Positions 1 through 8,014 are shown, numbered from the stretch's first letter. The stretch: 29,655 nt of DNA from CAZLFA01 sp964558665 (GCA_964558665.1 CAZLFA010000054.1:1-29655), one strand, 5' to 3'. Notes: generated from the sequence alone by a model not told the origin. Made by a program: numbers and translations.

Positions 1-383
1 AGACCGATGAATACATCCTGGAAGCGGACGAGATAACGCTTAAGGCAGGCGATGCACTCATCATCATGAACAAGGACAGCATCACCATCAAAGGCAAGCT
101 GGACTACATCATATCAGACGAGGCAGAGACGTCAGCAGGAGAATCTGAGCCGGTGCAGTTTGATGAAATGGTCCGGCTTGTAGATGAAAAAACCGGCGAG
201 CCCCTTGTTGATTATCCATATAAATTTGAAACGGATAGCGGCAAAATATTTGAAGGCAGGACAGATGCCAACGGCTGCACAATAAGGATGACTTCGGACA
301 AACCGGAAGAAATTCATCTTGTGGAGGAATGGGAAGAAGATGATGAGGAAGATTTCTATGATTCGGATGAAGGAGAAGAATAA
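1..383 (+). CDS. VgrG-like T6SS spike protein, C-terminal end with TTR-like tail (5' truncated)
   Basis: The reading frame is open from base 3, so this is the 3' end of a longer gene cut by the window edge; the ATG at 66 is internal. The first ~40 residues alternate hydrophobic and polar positions (EADEITLKAGDALIIMN, then SITIKGKLDYI), as in the beta-helical gp5-like needle of VgrG proteins. After a short linker, a segment with EKTGEPLVDYPY and GRTDANGCT resembles a carboxypeptidase-regulatory/transthyretin-like fold. In some VgrG proteins such a C-terminal domain binds the cargo effector (known for Tle1 and VgrG1). The protein ends in a very acidic tail (EEWEEDDEEDFYDSDEGEE). The stop overlaps the next start by one base (TAATG), implying coupled translation with the effector. 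VgrG assignment is inferred from this short segment; a PAAR or DUF2345 protein is an alternative. Confidence 0.6.
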   Translation, partial: TDEYILEADEITLKAGDALIIMNKDSITIKGKLDYIISDEAETSAGESEPVQFDEMVRLVDEKTGEPLVDYPYKFETDSGKIFEGRTDANGCTIRMTSDKPEEIHLVEEWEEDDEEDFYDSDEGEE

Positions 384-889
384 TGTCTGCTATGAAAGTT
401 AAAAAATCAAGGGTTGCCAAGATGAATCGGTTGGAGGGTTCAATACGTGATGTTAAAGTAAAAAGAGAAAAGCTCATCAAAGTTTATCTCGCTGAGCAAA
501 TTGTCGAGGCTCTTGAAGGTTCAAAAAAAGTATTTGAATTTGAGTGTGTTACGGGTGACGAAGGTCATGAAACACATCTAGGAAATTTTCATATAATTAG
601 AAAGCCAGAAGATTATCACTATATAAGTAAAAAATACAATGTTCCAATGAACTACCCTCTTTTCTTCACGAGTGATGGAAAAGCTTTTCATCAATATCAT
701 GGGCCGGTGCCTTTCTCAGTTATGAGGTTCTCAAAGAAAAATATCAGCGATATGGTCGGCTCACATGGATGCGTTCGTTTAACTGAAAATGCTGCCAAGA
801 CCCTCTATAATTGGGCTCCATTAGGTACAAAAGTTGAAATAAAAAAGGCGAAACAAGATGTAAAGAGTGAAAAAGAGTCGAAAAAATGA
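383..889 (+). CDS. L,D-transpeptidase (YkuD) domain protein, candidate Tlde1-like T6SS effector
   Basis: A 168-residue protein with a YkuD (L,D-transpeptidase) catalytic domain. The early strand KVYLAEQIVEALE, then VTGDEG and LGNFHI, match the usual opening of the fold. The active site is visible as H106-G107 and SHGCVRL with H128 and catalytic C130. The family makes or cleaves 3-3 or 4-3 peptide links in peptidoglycan. The N-terminus is strongly basic (KVKKSRVAKM) and has no Sec signal or membrane segment, although the substrate is periplasmic. It is coupled to a VgrG-like gene upstream and to a membrane-anchored gene downstream, as expected for a T6SS effector. Salmonella Tlde1 is a known T6SS effector of this enzyme class. 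The domain call is firm; the effector role is inferred. Codons are AT-richer than in the core genes beyond 2300. Confidence 0.82.
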   Translation: MSAMKVKKSRVAKMNRLEGSIRDVKVKREKLIKVYLAEQIVEALEGSKKVFEFECVTGDEGHETHLGNFHIIRKPEDYHYISKKYNVPMNYPLFFTSDGKAFHQYHGPVPFSVMRFSKKNISDMVGSHGCVRLTENAAKTLYNWAPLGTKVEIKKAKQDVKSEKESKK

Positions 890-1434
890 AACTTAGGAAA
901 GCTTTGAAAATCGTGACTTTGGTCATGCTTAGCATGGTCATTGGGATTGTGTTAACACTCGTATGCATGGACGAATCAGGTCGGTTGTGGAATAAAAAGC
1001 AAATTCTTAATCCTGGAACTATACTTTTTCAGTCTAATTCTGATGAAGTTCGAACATTAATTTTCACTACGGACAAAATGACTGTTGTAGCGCAACGATC
1101 AATACCGGAAACTAATTTTGCAGTACAAATAACATATTCTGACAATTACGCCCCTAAACATTGTTCTTCTTATCCAAATCTCGGGGGAGTTTTGCTATCA
1201 CTTGAACGGATTAAGGTTAAAAAACATCTTTCTGCTAAGGAACTTCATAACAGTTATCCTATAGAAGTCGGTTTTATTGAATACCGTGATGCAGTCATGG
1301 GGGAGACTCCGGAACCCTGGCAAATATTTACAACAAATGATCGTTCGAAAATTGCCATTAATAGGTTCACTGACGCTTACGAGGTTGATATGCCATCTTC
1401 GTTAATAAAGAAAATGGAGTCTCTTTGTAAGTGA
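886..1434 (+). CDS. Membrane-anchored protein, candidate immunity protein for the L,D-transpeptidase
   Basis: The start ATG overlaps the effector stop in an ATGA junction, so the two are translationally coupled. The 182-residue product has a basic N-terminus (MKLRKALK), one hydrophobic segment at about residues 9-28, and a ~150-residue hydrophilic part that would face the periplasm. This suits an immunity protein protecting the periplasm from a peptidoglycan-targeting toxin. No family was recognised from the sequence. Two cysteines (C111 and C181) in the soluble part could be structural. The immunity role rests on position, coupling and topology only. Confidence 0.6.
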   Translation: MKLRKALKIVTLVMLSMVIGIVLTLVCMDESGRLWNKKQILNPGTILFQSNSDEVRTLIFTTDKMTVVAQRSIPETNFAVQITYSDNYAPKHCSSYPNLGGVLLSLERIKVKKHLSAKELHNSYPIEVGFIEYRDAVMGETPEPWQIFTTNDRSKIAINRFTDAYEVDMPSSLIKKMESLCK

Positions 1435-1453
1435 ATCCTGAAATGGAAGTTAA

Positions 1454-1657
1454 AAAAATTATGAAGATTATTGCAAACGGAAAATATTTTTTACCAAAGG
1501 TCATAGTCATGGGCCGGTGCCTTTCTCAGTTATGAGGTTCTCAAAGAAAAATATCAGCGATATGGTCGGCTCACATGGATGCGTACGCCTCACAGAAGAA
1601 AATGCCAAGAGCCTTTTTGAATGGGCTCCTAAGGGTACTACAATTGTTATCCAATAA
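1454..1657 (+). pseudogene. Orphan C-terminal fragment of a second YkuD effector (no start codon)
   Basis: The frame is open from 1454 to the TAA at 1655-1657 but has no suitable start codon. Bases 1507-1584 are identical to 697-774 of the upstream effector gene (78 of 78). This block carries the active site, including SHGCVRL. Beyond it the two copies diverge but stay homologous (RLTENAAKTLYNWAPLGT in the first, RLTEENAKSLFEWAPKGT here). Before it, FFTKGHSHGPVP is a shortened echo of FFTSDGKAFHQYHGPVP. A short overlapping ORF from the ATG at 1443 runs into the block in another frame and stops after about 30 codons. It is best read as a displaced toxin tip lacking its N-terminal part, as seen in polymorphic toxin loci. 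Confidence 0.8.
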
Positions 1658-1671
1658 CTGAGGGTGTTGCT

Positions 1672-2178
1672 ATGAGGAACAAAATGCCGTTGAATATTCC
1701 GGGGTGGGTGACGGGAATGATTATTGGCTTCATGCTTGGTACGCTTGTCATGTGGTTCTATGTGTATGATAATCTGAGGGTATATTCGAAAACGGAACCT
1801 GGCAGTGAAATATTTTCGGTACTAACGGATGCACTATCTGAATTATCTTATAGCGATCCGGAAGTATACGTACATGCCCATCGTTGGAAACCGGGTGAGG
1901 AATTTACCGTAACGGTAACATCACCCTTTGGCACGAATGACAAGTGTACCGCGGGCGCGGGTTTTATCCGACTTGCGGAAAGGTTTTCCGAAATAAAGGC
2001 CATGAGTGTTCAACCCATCACTGATTCCGACAAAAAGCAGTTAAAGGGATTATTGATTTACCGTTTGTTTCCTACGTATGAGCCGATAGAACCATTCGAG
2101 ATTGTAGTCCTGCCGGACAGAGGTAAGCAAGATGGATTACAAGCCCTAGAAATAATGGGGACGGTTCTATTAAAATAA
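1672..2178 (+). CDS. Membrane-anchored protein, candidate orphan immunity protein
   Basis: A 168-residue protein starting 14 bp after the orphan effector fragment, with a purine-rich GAGGGTG before the ATG. It has one N-terminal membrane segment (about residues 11-31) and a hydrophilic domain predicted to be periplasmic. Topology and size match the candidate immunity protein at 886-1434, but I see no clear sequence similarity between the two. Its position behind a displaced toxin tip fits an orphan immunity gene retained to resist a sister-strain toxin. The last codons (EIMGTVLLK) lie inside the left arm of the inverted repeat at 2150-2241, so the C-terminus may have been replaced when that element arrived. 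No known family was recognised. Confidence 0.55.
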   Translation: MRNKMPLNIPGWVTGMIIGFMLGTLVMWFYVYDNLRVYSKTEPGSEIFSVLTDALSELSYSDPEVYVHAHRWKPGEEFTVTVTSPFGTNDKCTAGAGFIRLAERFSEIKAMSVQPITDSDKKQLKGLLIYRLFPTYEPIEPFEIVVLPDRGKQDGLQALEIMGTVLLK

Positions 2179-2241
2179 GAGTACAGGCAAGAGATTAAGT
2201 GGTGACGGGAATTTCTTTAAATAGAACCGTCCCCATTATTT
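2150..2241. repeat. 22-bp perfect inverted repeat (MITE/REP-like, also a possible terminator)
   Basis: The arms are 2150-2171 and 2220-2241, perfectly complementary; the core reads AATAATGGGGACGGTTCTAT. The spacer is 48 bases, and a T run (2239-2244) follows the right arm. The left arm overlaps the end of the orphan immunity gene. The perfect arms with a GGGGACGG core suggest a small mobile palindrome (REP or MITE type) rather than an ordinary terminator, though it could stop transcription of the island as well. Confidence 0.75.
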
Positions 2242-2298
2242 TTTAAATTCACTACCCCGAAGACAAAAAAATTATGACACATCTTCAATTTTGATTTA

Positions 2299-3627
2299 TC
2301 ACTGTTCTCCCTTTATTCCGGAAACCAATTTCCGGGCCTCTTCGGTGGTTGTGATTTCTCCGTTCAACTGGGCCTCCTCGACCAGTTTCAGGATTCTGCC
2401 CAGTGCAGGGCCGGGAGAAAATCCCATGGCGATAAGATCGTCGCCGGTCAACAGGCGCACCGGGTTCAACTTTTCAAGCGGTATTTCATTCAGCTTTTCC
2501 ATGCAGAAGTCATAATTGTCGAGCATGCCGTGACTTCCCAGGCAGTCCAGGCGATGCAGCACCAGATGGAGATTGAAGTCGGGCATCCTCAGGAAGCGCT
2601 TCAGCGTACCCGGCCGCATTTCCTGAACGTGCATGAAGCGCATGTGGGATGAGATCAGCTCCAGAATGGTGTCTCTGTCGTTGCGCGAAAACTTGAGGCG
2701 GTCCAGAATTCGATCGGCAATTGTTGCGCTCTCCTGAACATGTCCGTAAAAGTGAACGCCGGAGGAATCTTCCGAATGCGTTACAGCCTTTCCCGCATCG
2801 TGCAAGAGAACGGACCAGGCCAGGCGAAGATCGGCTAAGCCGTCATGAAGCGGCAGACATGCCAGCATTCTCAGGGTGTGTTCCCACACGTCTCCCTCAG
2901 GGTGGAATCTCGGCGGCTGTTCAACGCCTTTGAGGGCGGAGACCTCCGGCAGAATCACGGACAGCAGTCCGGATTCGTCCAGCAGTTCCATTCCCCTTCT
3001 GGCGTTGCCCCTGGTCAGCAGTTTGGCAAGTTCTTCGCGGGTGCGCTCGGCGCTGATCGCAGCTATGCAGGAGTTCTTTTCCCTGATGGCATCCATGGTT
3101 GAGCGGTCGATCGTGTAGTCCAGATTGGCGGCGAAACGCACAGCCCGCAGCATGCGCAGATGATCTTCGGCGAATCTGTGCCGGGGCTCGCCGATGGTGC
3201 GTATCACCCGGTCTTTGATGTCTTGCAGTCCCCCCGTCATGTCGATGATACGGCCGGTATGCGGCTCCATCAGCAGGCTGTTTACCGTGAAGTCTCTCCG
3301 CCGGACGTCTTCTTCGGCCGTTGTGTATCTGATTCCGGAAGGCCTTCTCCCGTCAATGTATGCATCGTCGGACCGGTAGGTGGCCACTTCATAGTTGCGG
3401 CCGTTTTCGACGACCAGGACGACGCCGAAGCGGATGCCTACAGGAACGGTTCTGGTAAAAAGCTGCATGATCTGCTCGGGGTGTGCCGAGGTTACAATGT
3501 CATAATCTTCGGGTTCCATGCCGCGCACTATGTCGCGCACGCATCCTCCGACAAAGAAGGCATCGTGGCCGGCGAGTCGCAGACGCTCCACAATTTTTTC
3601 CGCCGTATTGCGCAGAGCTGTCGGCAT
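2299..3627 (-). CDS. cca: CCA tRNA nucleotidyltransferase / poly(A) polymerase family protein with HD domain
   Basis: A class II nucleotidyltransferase that adds nucleotides to RNA 3' ends, normally the CCA of tRNAs. The ATG at 3627 is preferred over 3660 because AGAGGAT lies 6 bases before it. In this numbering the motifs are GGCVRD (27-32), the catalytic carboxylates D41 and D43 in EDYDIVT, and RRDFTVNSLL (110-119). A C-terminal HD domain shows EGDVWEHT and LLHDAGK, usual in bacterial CCA enzymes with phosphohydrolase activity. The 442-residue length suits the family. In Geobacter relatives the CC-adding, A-adding and poly(A) activities are split among paralogues, so exact specificity cannot be read here. 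The gene stands alone, convergent with the upstream island. Confidence 0.85.
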   Translation of the reverse strand: MPTALRNTAEKIVERLRLAGHDAFFVGGCVRDIVRGMEPEDYDIVTSAHPEQIMQLFTRTVPVGIRFGVVLVVENGRNYEVATYRSDDAYIDGRRPSGIRYTTAEEDVRRRDFTVNSLLMEPHTGRIIDMTGGLQDIKDRVIRTIGEPRHRFAEDHLRMLRAVRFAANLDYTIDRSTMDAIREKNSCIAAISAERTREELAKLLTRGNARRGMELLDESGLLSVILPEVSALKGVEQPPRFHPEGDVWEHTLRMLACLPLHDGLADLRLAWSVLLHDAGKAVTHSEDSSGVHFYGHVQESATIADRILDRLKFSRNDRDTILELISSHMRFMHVQEMRPGTLKRFLRMPDFNLHLVLHRLDCLGSHGMLDNYDFCMEKLNEIPLEKLNPVRLLTGDDLIAMGFSPGPALGRILKLVEEAQLNGEITTTEEARKLVSGIKGEQ

Positions 3628-3695
3628 GGTTATCCTCTCATTCTTATTTCCGGGCAGCATGATACAGCATCAAATCCTTAACGGCAGCCGGTGTA

Positions 3696-6185
3696 TTACC
3701 TGAACAGCGTTCCTGTTTTGACGATAAGAAAGGACTTGGCGACTTCACTGTCTATGCCCATCACCTGCGTCATCACGTCAACGGGACGGACGGTGCCTTC
3801 ATTGCCGAAGGCGACGGACATCACGATGCCTGCCATATCCCGGTCAATTTCAAGCGTCGTCACCAGAGGCCGGATGTCCTTTTTTACGTACTTGTCCTTG
3901 ATGGTTCTCTCAATGAAAAATTCTCCGGCCGACAGGAAGGCGCCGAGGCGCTCCGTGAAAGCCGGTCTGTTTGCCAGGAAAAAGTCTTCAGGCATGGAAA
4001 CAAGATAGGAAAACCCCTTGACCTTATCAGACAGGGACCTTCCGCCGTCCGTGATCTCCCTGATGTCCGTTATTTCGATTCCGGAAGGGAGAAAGGCGTT
4101 GATCGTTTCTGCGGGGATCTCCGATGCGGGGAGATTTGTCCGCAAATGAATCTCTGCGTATTCACCGTCGCTTGCCATGCCTACAGAAGTGGCGAAAGCG
4201 AAGGATATCCTGGGGTGGGGATGAAATCCCTGCGTAAACGCAAAGGACAGGCCGCTTCGCTGCACGGCGCGGATGATGGCAGCTGAAAGCTCCAGATGGG
4301 AAAGAAACCGTGACAATCCTTTCTTGGTGAAGCAAAGGAGGAAACGCCTCTCCGCCGGCATTGCAGCCATATTGCTTTCGGACGCCGCCGCAGGGCTGCG
4401 GGAGATCTTATCCGTCTTAGCTTCGGAAGCCTGAATGGGGCGGATAACCTTAAAATCACAAACACCGCAATTATAACAGCCTCCGGAACGGCAGTCCGCT
4501 GTCAGTTCACCCGTGGCGGATTTTCCATGTTCATGTATCAGCAGGGATTTCTTTACTCCGCAGTCAATCCGGTCCCAGGGGAGCCGCTCATCGAAACCTG
4601 CTGATGCAAACTCGTCATTGAAAGACAGGCCTTTGCTGCTGAGGGCGCTCTGCCAGAGGTCGTAACGGAAACGATCCGACCATCCGTCAAAACGGCATCC
4701 TGCGAGAAACGCAGCCTCGACGATATCGCCGGATGCCTTGTCTCCGCGGGAAAAAATCCCTTCCAGGAAACTCATGCGTCCGTCGTGCCATTTGATGCCC
4801 AGATTCTTGTGCCGCGCATTCTTTTTAAAAAAGTTCTGCTTTCTTCCGGTTTCTTCAAGCCCGATCTGGCGGTGCCACTGAAAAGGCGTATGCGGCTTGG
4901 GGACGAATGTTGAAAGGCTTATTGTAACCTGTCCCCTTCTTCTCCTTGCGGTTTTGAGAACTTTGAATCCCAGGTCGATGATTCCGTCCAGATCCTGCTC
5001 CGTCTCGTCCGGCAGCCCCAGCATGAAGTACAGCTTGACCGCCCTCCAGCCCGCGTCAAATACCCGTTCCGTCGTTGCGAGAAGATCTTCTTCACTGTTG
5101 CCCTTGTTGATGATGTTTCTCATCCTCTGAGTGCCGGCCTCAGGGGCCAGAGTGAAGCTGGTCTTGCGGACGCGCCTGATCTGTTCAATCATGTTTTCCT
5201 TAAGGGTCTCCACGCGCAGGGAAGGGAGGCCTATGGCAATCTTTCTTTCCTGGTAGCGTTCCATAAGATTTGAAAGCAGCTCATCCACGCGTGTATAGTC
5301 GCCTGAACTGAGAGACAGAAGCGACAGCTCATCATATCCTGTGGAGCAGAGCATGCCGTCTGCCATGCCGCAGACATTAGCCATGCTGCGTTCCCTTACC
5401 GGTCTCCATACCATGCCTGCCTGGCAGAAACGGCAACCCCTTGTGCAGCCCCTGGCTATCTCCATCGTTACGCGGTCATGAATGGTCTTCATCAGGGGAA
5501 CGACGGGCGCTTCCGGAAAGTGCCAGAGATTCAGGTCATTGATAGTACGCTTTTTTATTGAGTCCGTTTCTCTGTGAACGGAGGGCACGTATATGCCTTC
5601 AATTGAAGCCAGATTCTCAATCAGCGTTGTCCTGCCGAGATTCTTTTCCTTTCCCCGGAGGACTGCTTCGGCGAGTTCTATAATCGCTTCCTCACCTTCG
5701 CCGATCACAAAGGCATCGATGAACGCCGACATCGGCTCCGGATTGAAGGCGCAGGGCCCCCCGGCGATAACGATGGGATGGGAGTCGCTGCGGTTCATGC
5801 TGCGTAGCGGGATTCCGGCAAGGTCAAGCATGTTGAGCACGTTGGTGTATGAAAGTTCATACTGAAGAGAAAATCCCGCAACATCAAACTCTCTCAGGGG
5901 TGTTTGCGATTCCATGGAAGAGAGAGGGATGCCGTGATCTCTCATCCTCTTTTCCATGTCCGGCCACGGTGCGTAGAATCGCTCTGCCAGAAGATCCTTC
6001 CTGCTGTTGATAACGGCGTAGAGGATTTGAAGGCCGAGATGCGACATCCCCACTTCATACGTATCCGGAAAGGCCAGGGCGATGCTCAGGCGGCATGCCT
6101 GCCTGTCCTTCCTGACGGCATTGAGTTCGCCGCCAATGTAGCGGCTCGGCTTTTCAACAAAGGGCAGAATGCTTTCCCAGTTCAT
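3696..6185 (-). CDS. TIGR03960-family radical SAM protein fused to DUF2344 (TIGR03936) domain
   Basis: An 829-residue two-part protein. The N-terminal part has a B12-binding-like Rossmann region (AGGPCAFNPEP, VIGEGEEA) followed by the radical SAM core with the iron-sulfur motif CTRGCRFC (C247, C251, C254). A Cys-rich linker (CRSGGCYNCGVCDFK) leads to the C-terminal DUF2344 domain, visible from RRFLLCFTKKGLSRFLSHLE through TQGFHPHPRISFA. The two parts are separate genes in some bacteria and fused in many Desulfobacterota. The reaction is not established; in other bacteria the family lies near rng and rpmA/rplU, hinting at RNA or ribosome-related modification. The ATG at 6185 is chosen over 6245 because GGAG sits 5 bases upstream and the conserved start (NWESILPFVEKPSRYIG) follows at once. 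Confidence 0.88.
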   Translation of the reverse strand: MNWESILPFVEKPSRYIGGELNAVRKDRQACRLSIALAFPDTYEVGMSHLGLQILYAVINSRKDLLAERFYAPWPDMEKRMRDHGIPLSSMESQTPLREFDVAGFSLQYELSYTNVLNMLDLAGIPLRSMNRSDSHPIVIAGGPCAFNPEPMSAFIDAFVIGEGEEAIIELAEAVLRGKEKNLGRTTLIENLASIEGIYVPSVHRETDSIKKRTINDLNLWHFPEAPVVPLMKTIHDRVTMEIARGCTRGCRFCQAGMVWRPVRERSMANVCGMADGMLCSTGYDELSLLSLSSGDYTRVDELLSNLMERYQERKIAIGLPSLRVETLKENMIEQIRRVRKTSFTLAPEAGTQRMRNIINKGNSEEDLLATTERVFDAGWRAVKLYFMLGLPDETEQDLDGIIDLGFKVLKTARRRRGQVTISLSTFVPKPHTPFQWHRQIGLEETGRKQNFFKKNARHKNLGIKWHDGRMSFLEGIFSRGDKASGDIVEAAFLAGCRFDGWSDRFRYDLWQSALSSKGLSFNDEFASAGFDERLPWDRIDCGVKKSLLIHEHGKSATGELTADCRSGGCYNCGVCDFKVIRPIQASEAKTDKISRSPAAASESNMAAMPAERRFLLCFTKKGLSRFLSHLELSAAIIRAVQRSGLSFAFTQGFHPHPRISFAFATSVGMASDGEYAEIHLRTNLPASEIPAETINAFLPSGIEITDIREITDGGRSLSDKVKGFSYLVSMPEDFFLANRPAFTERLGAFLSAGEFFIERTIKDKYVKKDIRPLVTTLEIDRDMAGIVMSVAFGNEGTVRPVDVMTQVMGIDSEVAKSFLIVKTGTLFR

Positions 6186-6262
6186 GTCGGCTCCAAAGTA
6201 TAGTCTGTTGCAGGTATTATTATCCGGGAAGTCCGGACTGTGCAAGGGACGATTTGGTCATA

Positions 6263-7066
6263 TTAAAAGAAAGGTTCCAGATATTTCATCGATTCCATAT
6301 TGCTCAGCGACAGACGGAGATTTCTTTCGGAATGAGCCTCTATGGTGATTATCGGGTTCAGTTCCCGCTGCCGGATCATGCCGAACAGTCGTTCAAAGGG
6401 GAAGGTGCCGCTGCCGATGGGCAGGTGCTCATCCGTTGCGCCGTTGTTGTCATGCACGTGCACCTGATGGAGGTAGGGAAAAAGCTTGCAGTCCCAGTCG
6501 TCGAGATCGGATTTGGCAAACACATTGTGGTGACCGGTGTCAAAACAGAATCGCAGATGCCTGGAAGAAACTGACGAGAGAAGATTCAGCAGTTGGCAGG
6601 GAGTGGTTTCGTAGACATTTTCCAGGGCGATGACCGTATTCGTCTGTTCCGCAATCCCGGTGAAGTGGTTCCATGTTTCAATGCTGTTCTCCAGCCACTT
6701 CTGCTCGGCCGATATATAGTATCTTTCATCAAAGGCAGGGTGGCAGACAACGGAACGGGGCTGGAAAAGAGGTATAAGATCAAAAACCCGGCTGAGGCGA
6801 TTTCTGGTGACCTTGAGTATTTCAGGGTCGAGGGCGCCCGGTCTCAGATCCATAAAAGGCGCGTGAAATGTTACGGTCAATCCTGCGTCTGCGATCTGCT
6901 TTGCCGTTTCCAGATAATCGTCATGGCTGAACCTGTCGAGTGATTCATGATTGAAGCTTATTTCGGGATTCAGCCTTTCCTTTATGATCAGCGGAAGATA
7001 CTCACTGCGCAGGCGATGAAACGGAACGTGAACCTGTACCTTCCTGGTGATTTTTTCTCTCTTCAA
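6263..7066 (-). CDS. Sugar phosphate isomerase/epimerase-like TIM barrel protein
   Basis: A 267-residue protein of the xylose isomerase-like/AP endonuclease 2 superfamily. Metal ligand positions are recognisable on successive strands: FHAPF, CHPAFDE, IALENVYE, FDTGHHN, HVHDNNGATDEHLPIGSG and TIEAHS. The start is TTG with GGAGGT 9 bases upstream. Substrate cannot be told; members act on sugars, inositols, hydroxypyruvate or DNA abasic sites. The barrel without an extra C-terminal domain, and the HDNNG/DEHLPIGSG loop, favour a small-molecule isomerase over endonuclease IV. It lies 77 bp upstream, on the same strand, of the radical SAM gene and may be co-transcribed with it. Confidence 0.8.
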   Translation of the reverse strand: MKREKITRKVQVHVPFHRLRSEYLPLIIKERLNPEISFNHESLDRFSHDDYLETAKQIADAGLTVTFHAPFMDLRPGALDPEILKVTRNRLSRVFDLIPLFQPRSVVCHPAFDERYYISAEQKWLENSIETWNHFTGIAEQTNTVIALENVYETTPCQLLNLLSSVSSRHLRFCFDTGHHNVFAKSDLDDWDCKLFPYLHQVHVHDNNGATDEHLPIGSGTFPFERLFGMIRQRELNPIITIEAHSERNLRLSLSNMESMKYLEPFF

Positions 7067-7330
7067 TTTCCCGATACCTCCATCTCTATTTTGAAATAAC
7101 CGGCTGTGCCGATTGGCAGTTATTGCCGGTGCACAAAGAGATTTCCGCGGCTCAGAATGTTTTTTCGACTGAAGCCGTGATCACTCCCTAAGCCTTGCCG
7201 TATGAAAAATATTAAATTCACCGCCAGCAAACCCTTTGCGCAGACTTCAAAAAGTTCCTGTCCGAAAACCCGGCGGATGCTTAAACTTCAGATCCGGAGA
7301 GGAAAAGAGCCCATTCCTGATGGAAACTGG

Positions 7331-8014
7331 CTAACGTGTGCGCTTACCGGCTCCTCCGGCGCGCTCATATGTCAGCTCCGCCTCGGCGCTTCCATCCTGC
7401 AGGGATTTCAAGCCGATTTTAAGCCCCAGTTTTTTTGCCAGCAGGGACAGCTTTTCAGGGTATTCTTCCCCAACCGGATAGGTAACTGCAAAATCGGATA
7501 TTTTCAAATCAATTCCCGGGGCTGTCAGAGATACCGTATCCATTGTGACGGAGTTTTTTTGTATATCGGTGCTGCTTTTCATCTTCATGACGCCGAAATC
7601 GAAAGAACACCTTTCATACTGCGATTTGCCGTCTTTGCTGCCCGATACGCTGCATGAGGTCTTGACTTTTTTAAAAAGGGGAGAGACAGACTTGTATGCC
7701 TTATAGAGTTTGACGTCGCCCGGCGATGATTTCGCCTTTTTGTAGCTCTCCATCGCTTTTTTCCCCCTGTCACAGCTTTCACCCATATTTCTGAATGCAT
7801 CTACGATTGCCGCCGCCTGTGCGGCTCTTGAGGAGTCTTTCTGCTCTTTGAGCGCCGAAGGAGGAACACCGTTGCCGGTAATCACCATTTTATTCCCGGA
7901 AATATGTCCCTTGAATCCGATACCGATGATATTTTCTTTTTCAGCATAACCAACGGACGCGAATAATATTGTTGCCAGAACAGCGGCGTTAAAAAACATG
8001 ACCTTCTTTAACAT
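7331..8014 (-). CDS. Secreted protein of unknown function, weakly LPP20-like
   Basis: A 227-residue protein with a clear Sec signal peptide (basic MLKK, hydrophobic core, probable cleavage after VGYA at residue 24) and a strong AAGGAGGAG ribosome site. The mature N-terminus contains ITGNGVPPSALKEQKDSSRA followed by an Ala-rich helix (AQAAAIVDAFRNM). This recalls the LPP20/LppP-type domain of bacterial envelope proteins, but without a lipobox Cys. The remainder is Lys/Ser-rich with beta-type stretches. Three Cys residues lie in the middle part and could form a disulfide. It is likely periplasmic or secreted. Function unknown. Confidence 0.7.
   Translation of the reverse strand: MLKKVMFFNAAVLATILFASVGYAEKENIIGIGFKGHISGNKMVITGNGVPPSALKEQKDSSRAAQAAAIVDAFRNMGESCDRGKKAMESYKKAKSSPGDVKLYKAYKSVSPLFKKVKTSCSVSGSKDGKSQYERCSFDFGVMKMKSSTDIQKNSVTMDTVSLTAPGIDLKISDFAVTYPVGEEYPEKLSLLAKKLGLKIGLKSLQDGSAEAELTYERAGGAGKRTR

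Noticed and set aside
1443..1535. Short ORF from ATG 1443 running into the repeat block
   Set aside because: It enters the duplicated effector block in the wrong frame and stops after about 30 codons; more likely a by-product of the rearrangement.
3160..3681. 173-residue plus-strand ORF opposite the CCA enzyme gene
   Set aside because: It is the antisense shadow of a well-supported nucleotidyltransferase with intact motifs; no ribosome site or recognisable domain.
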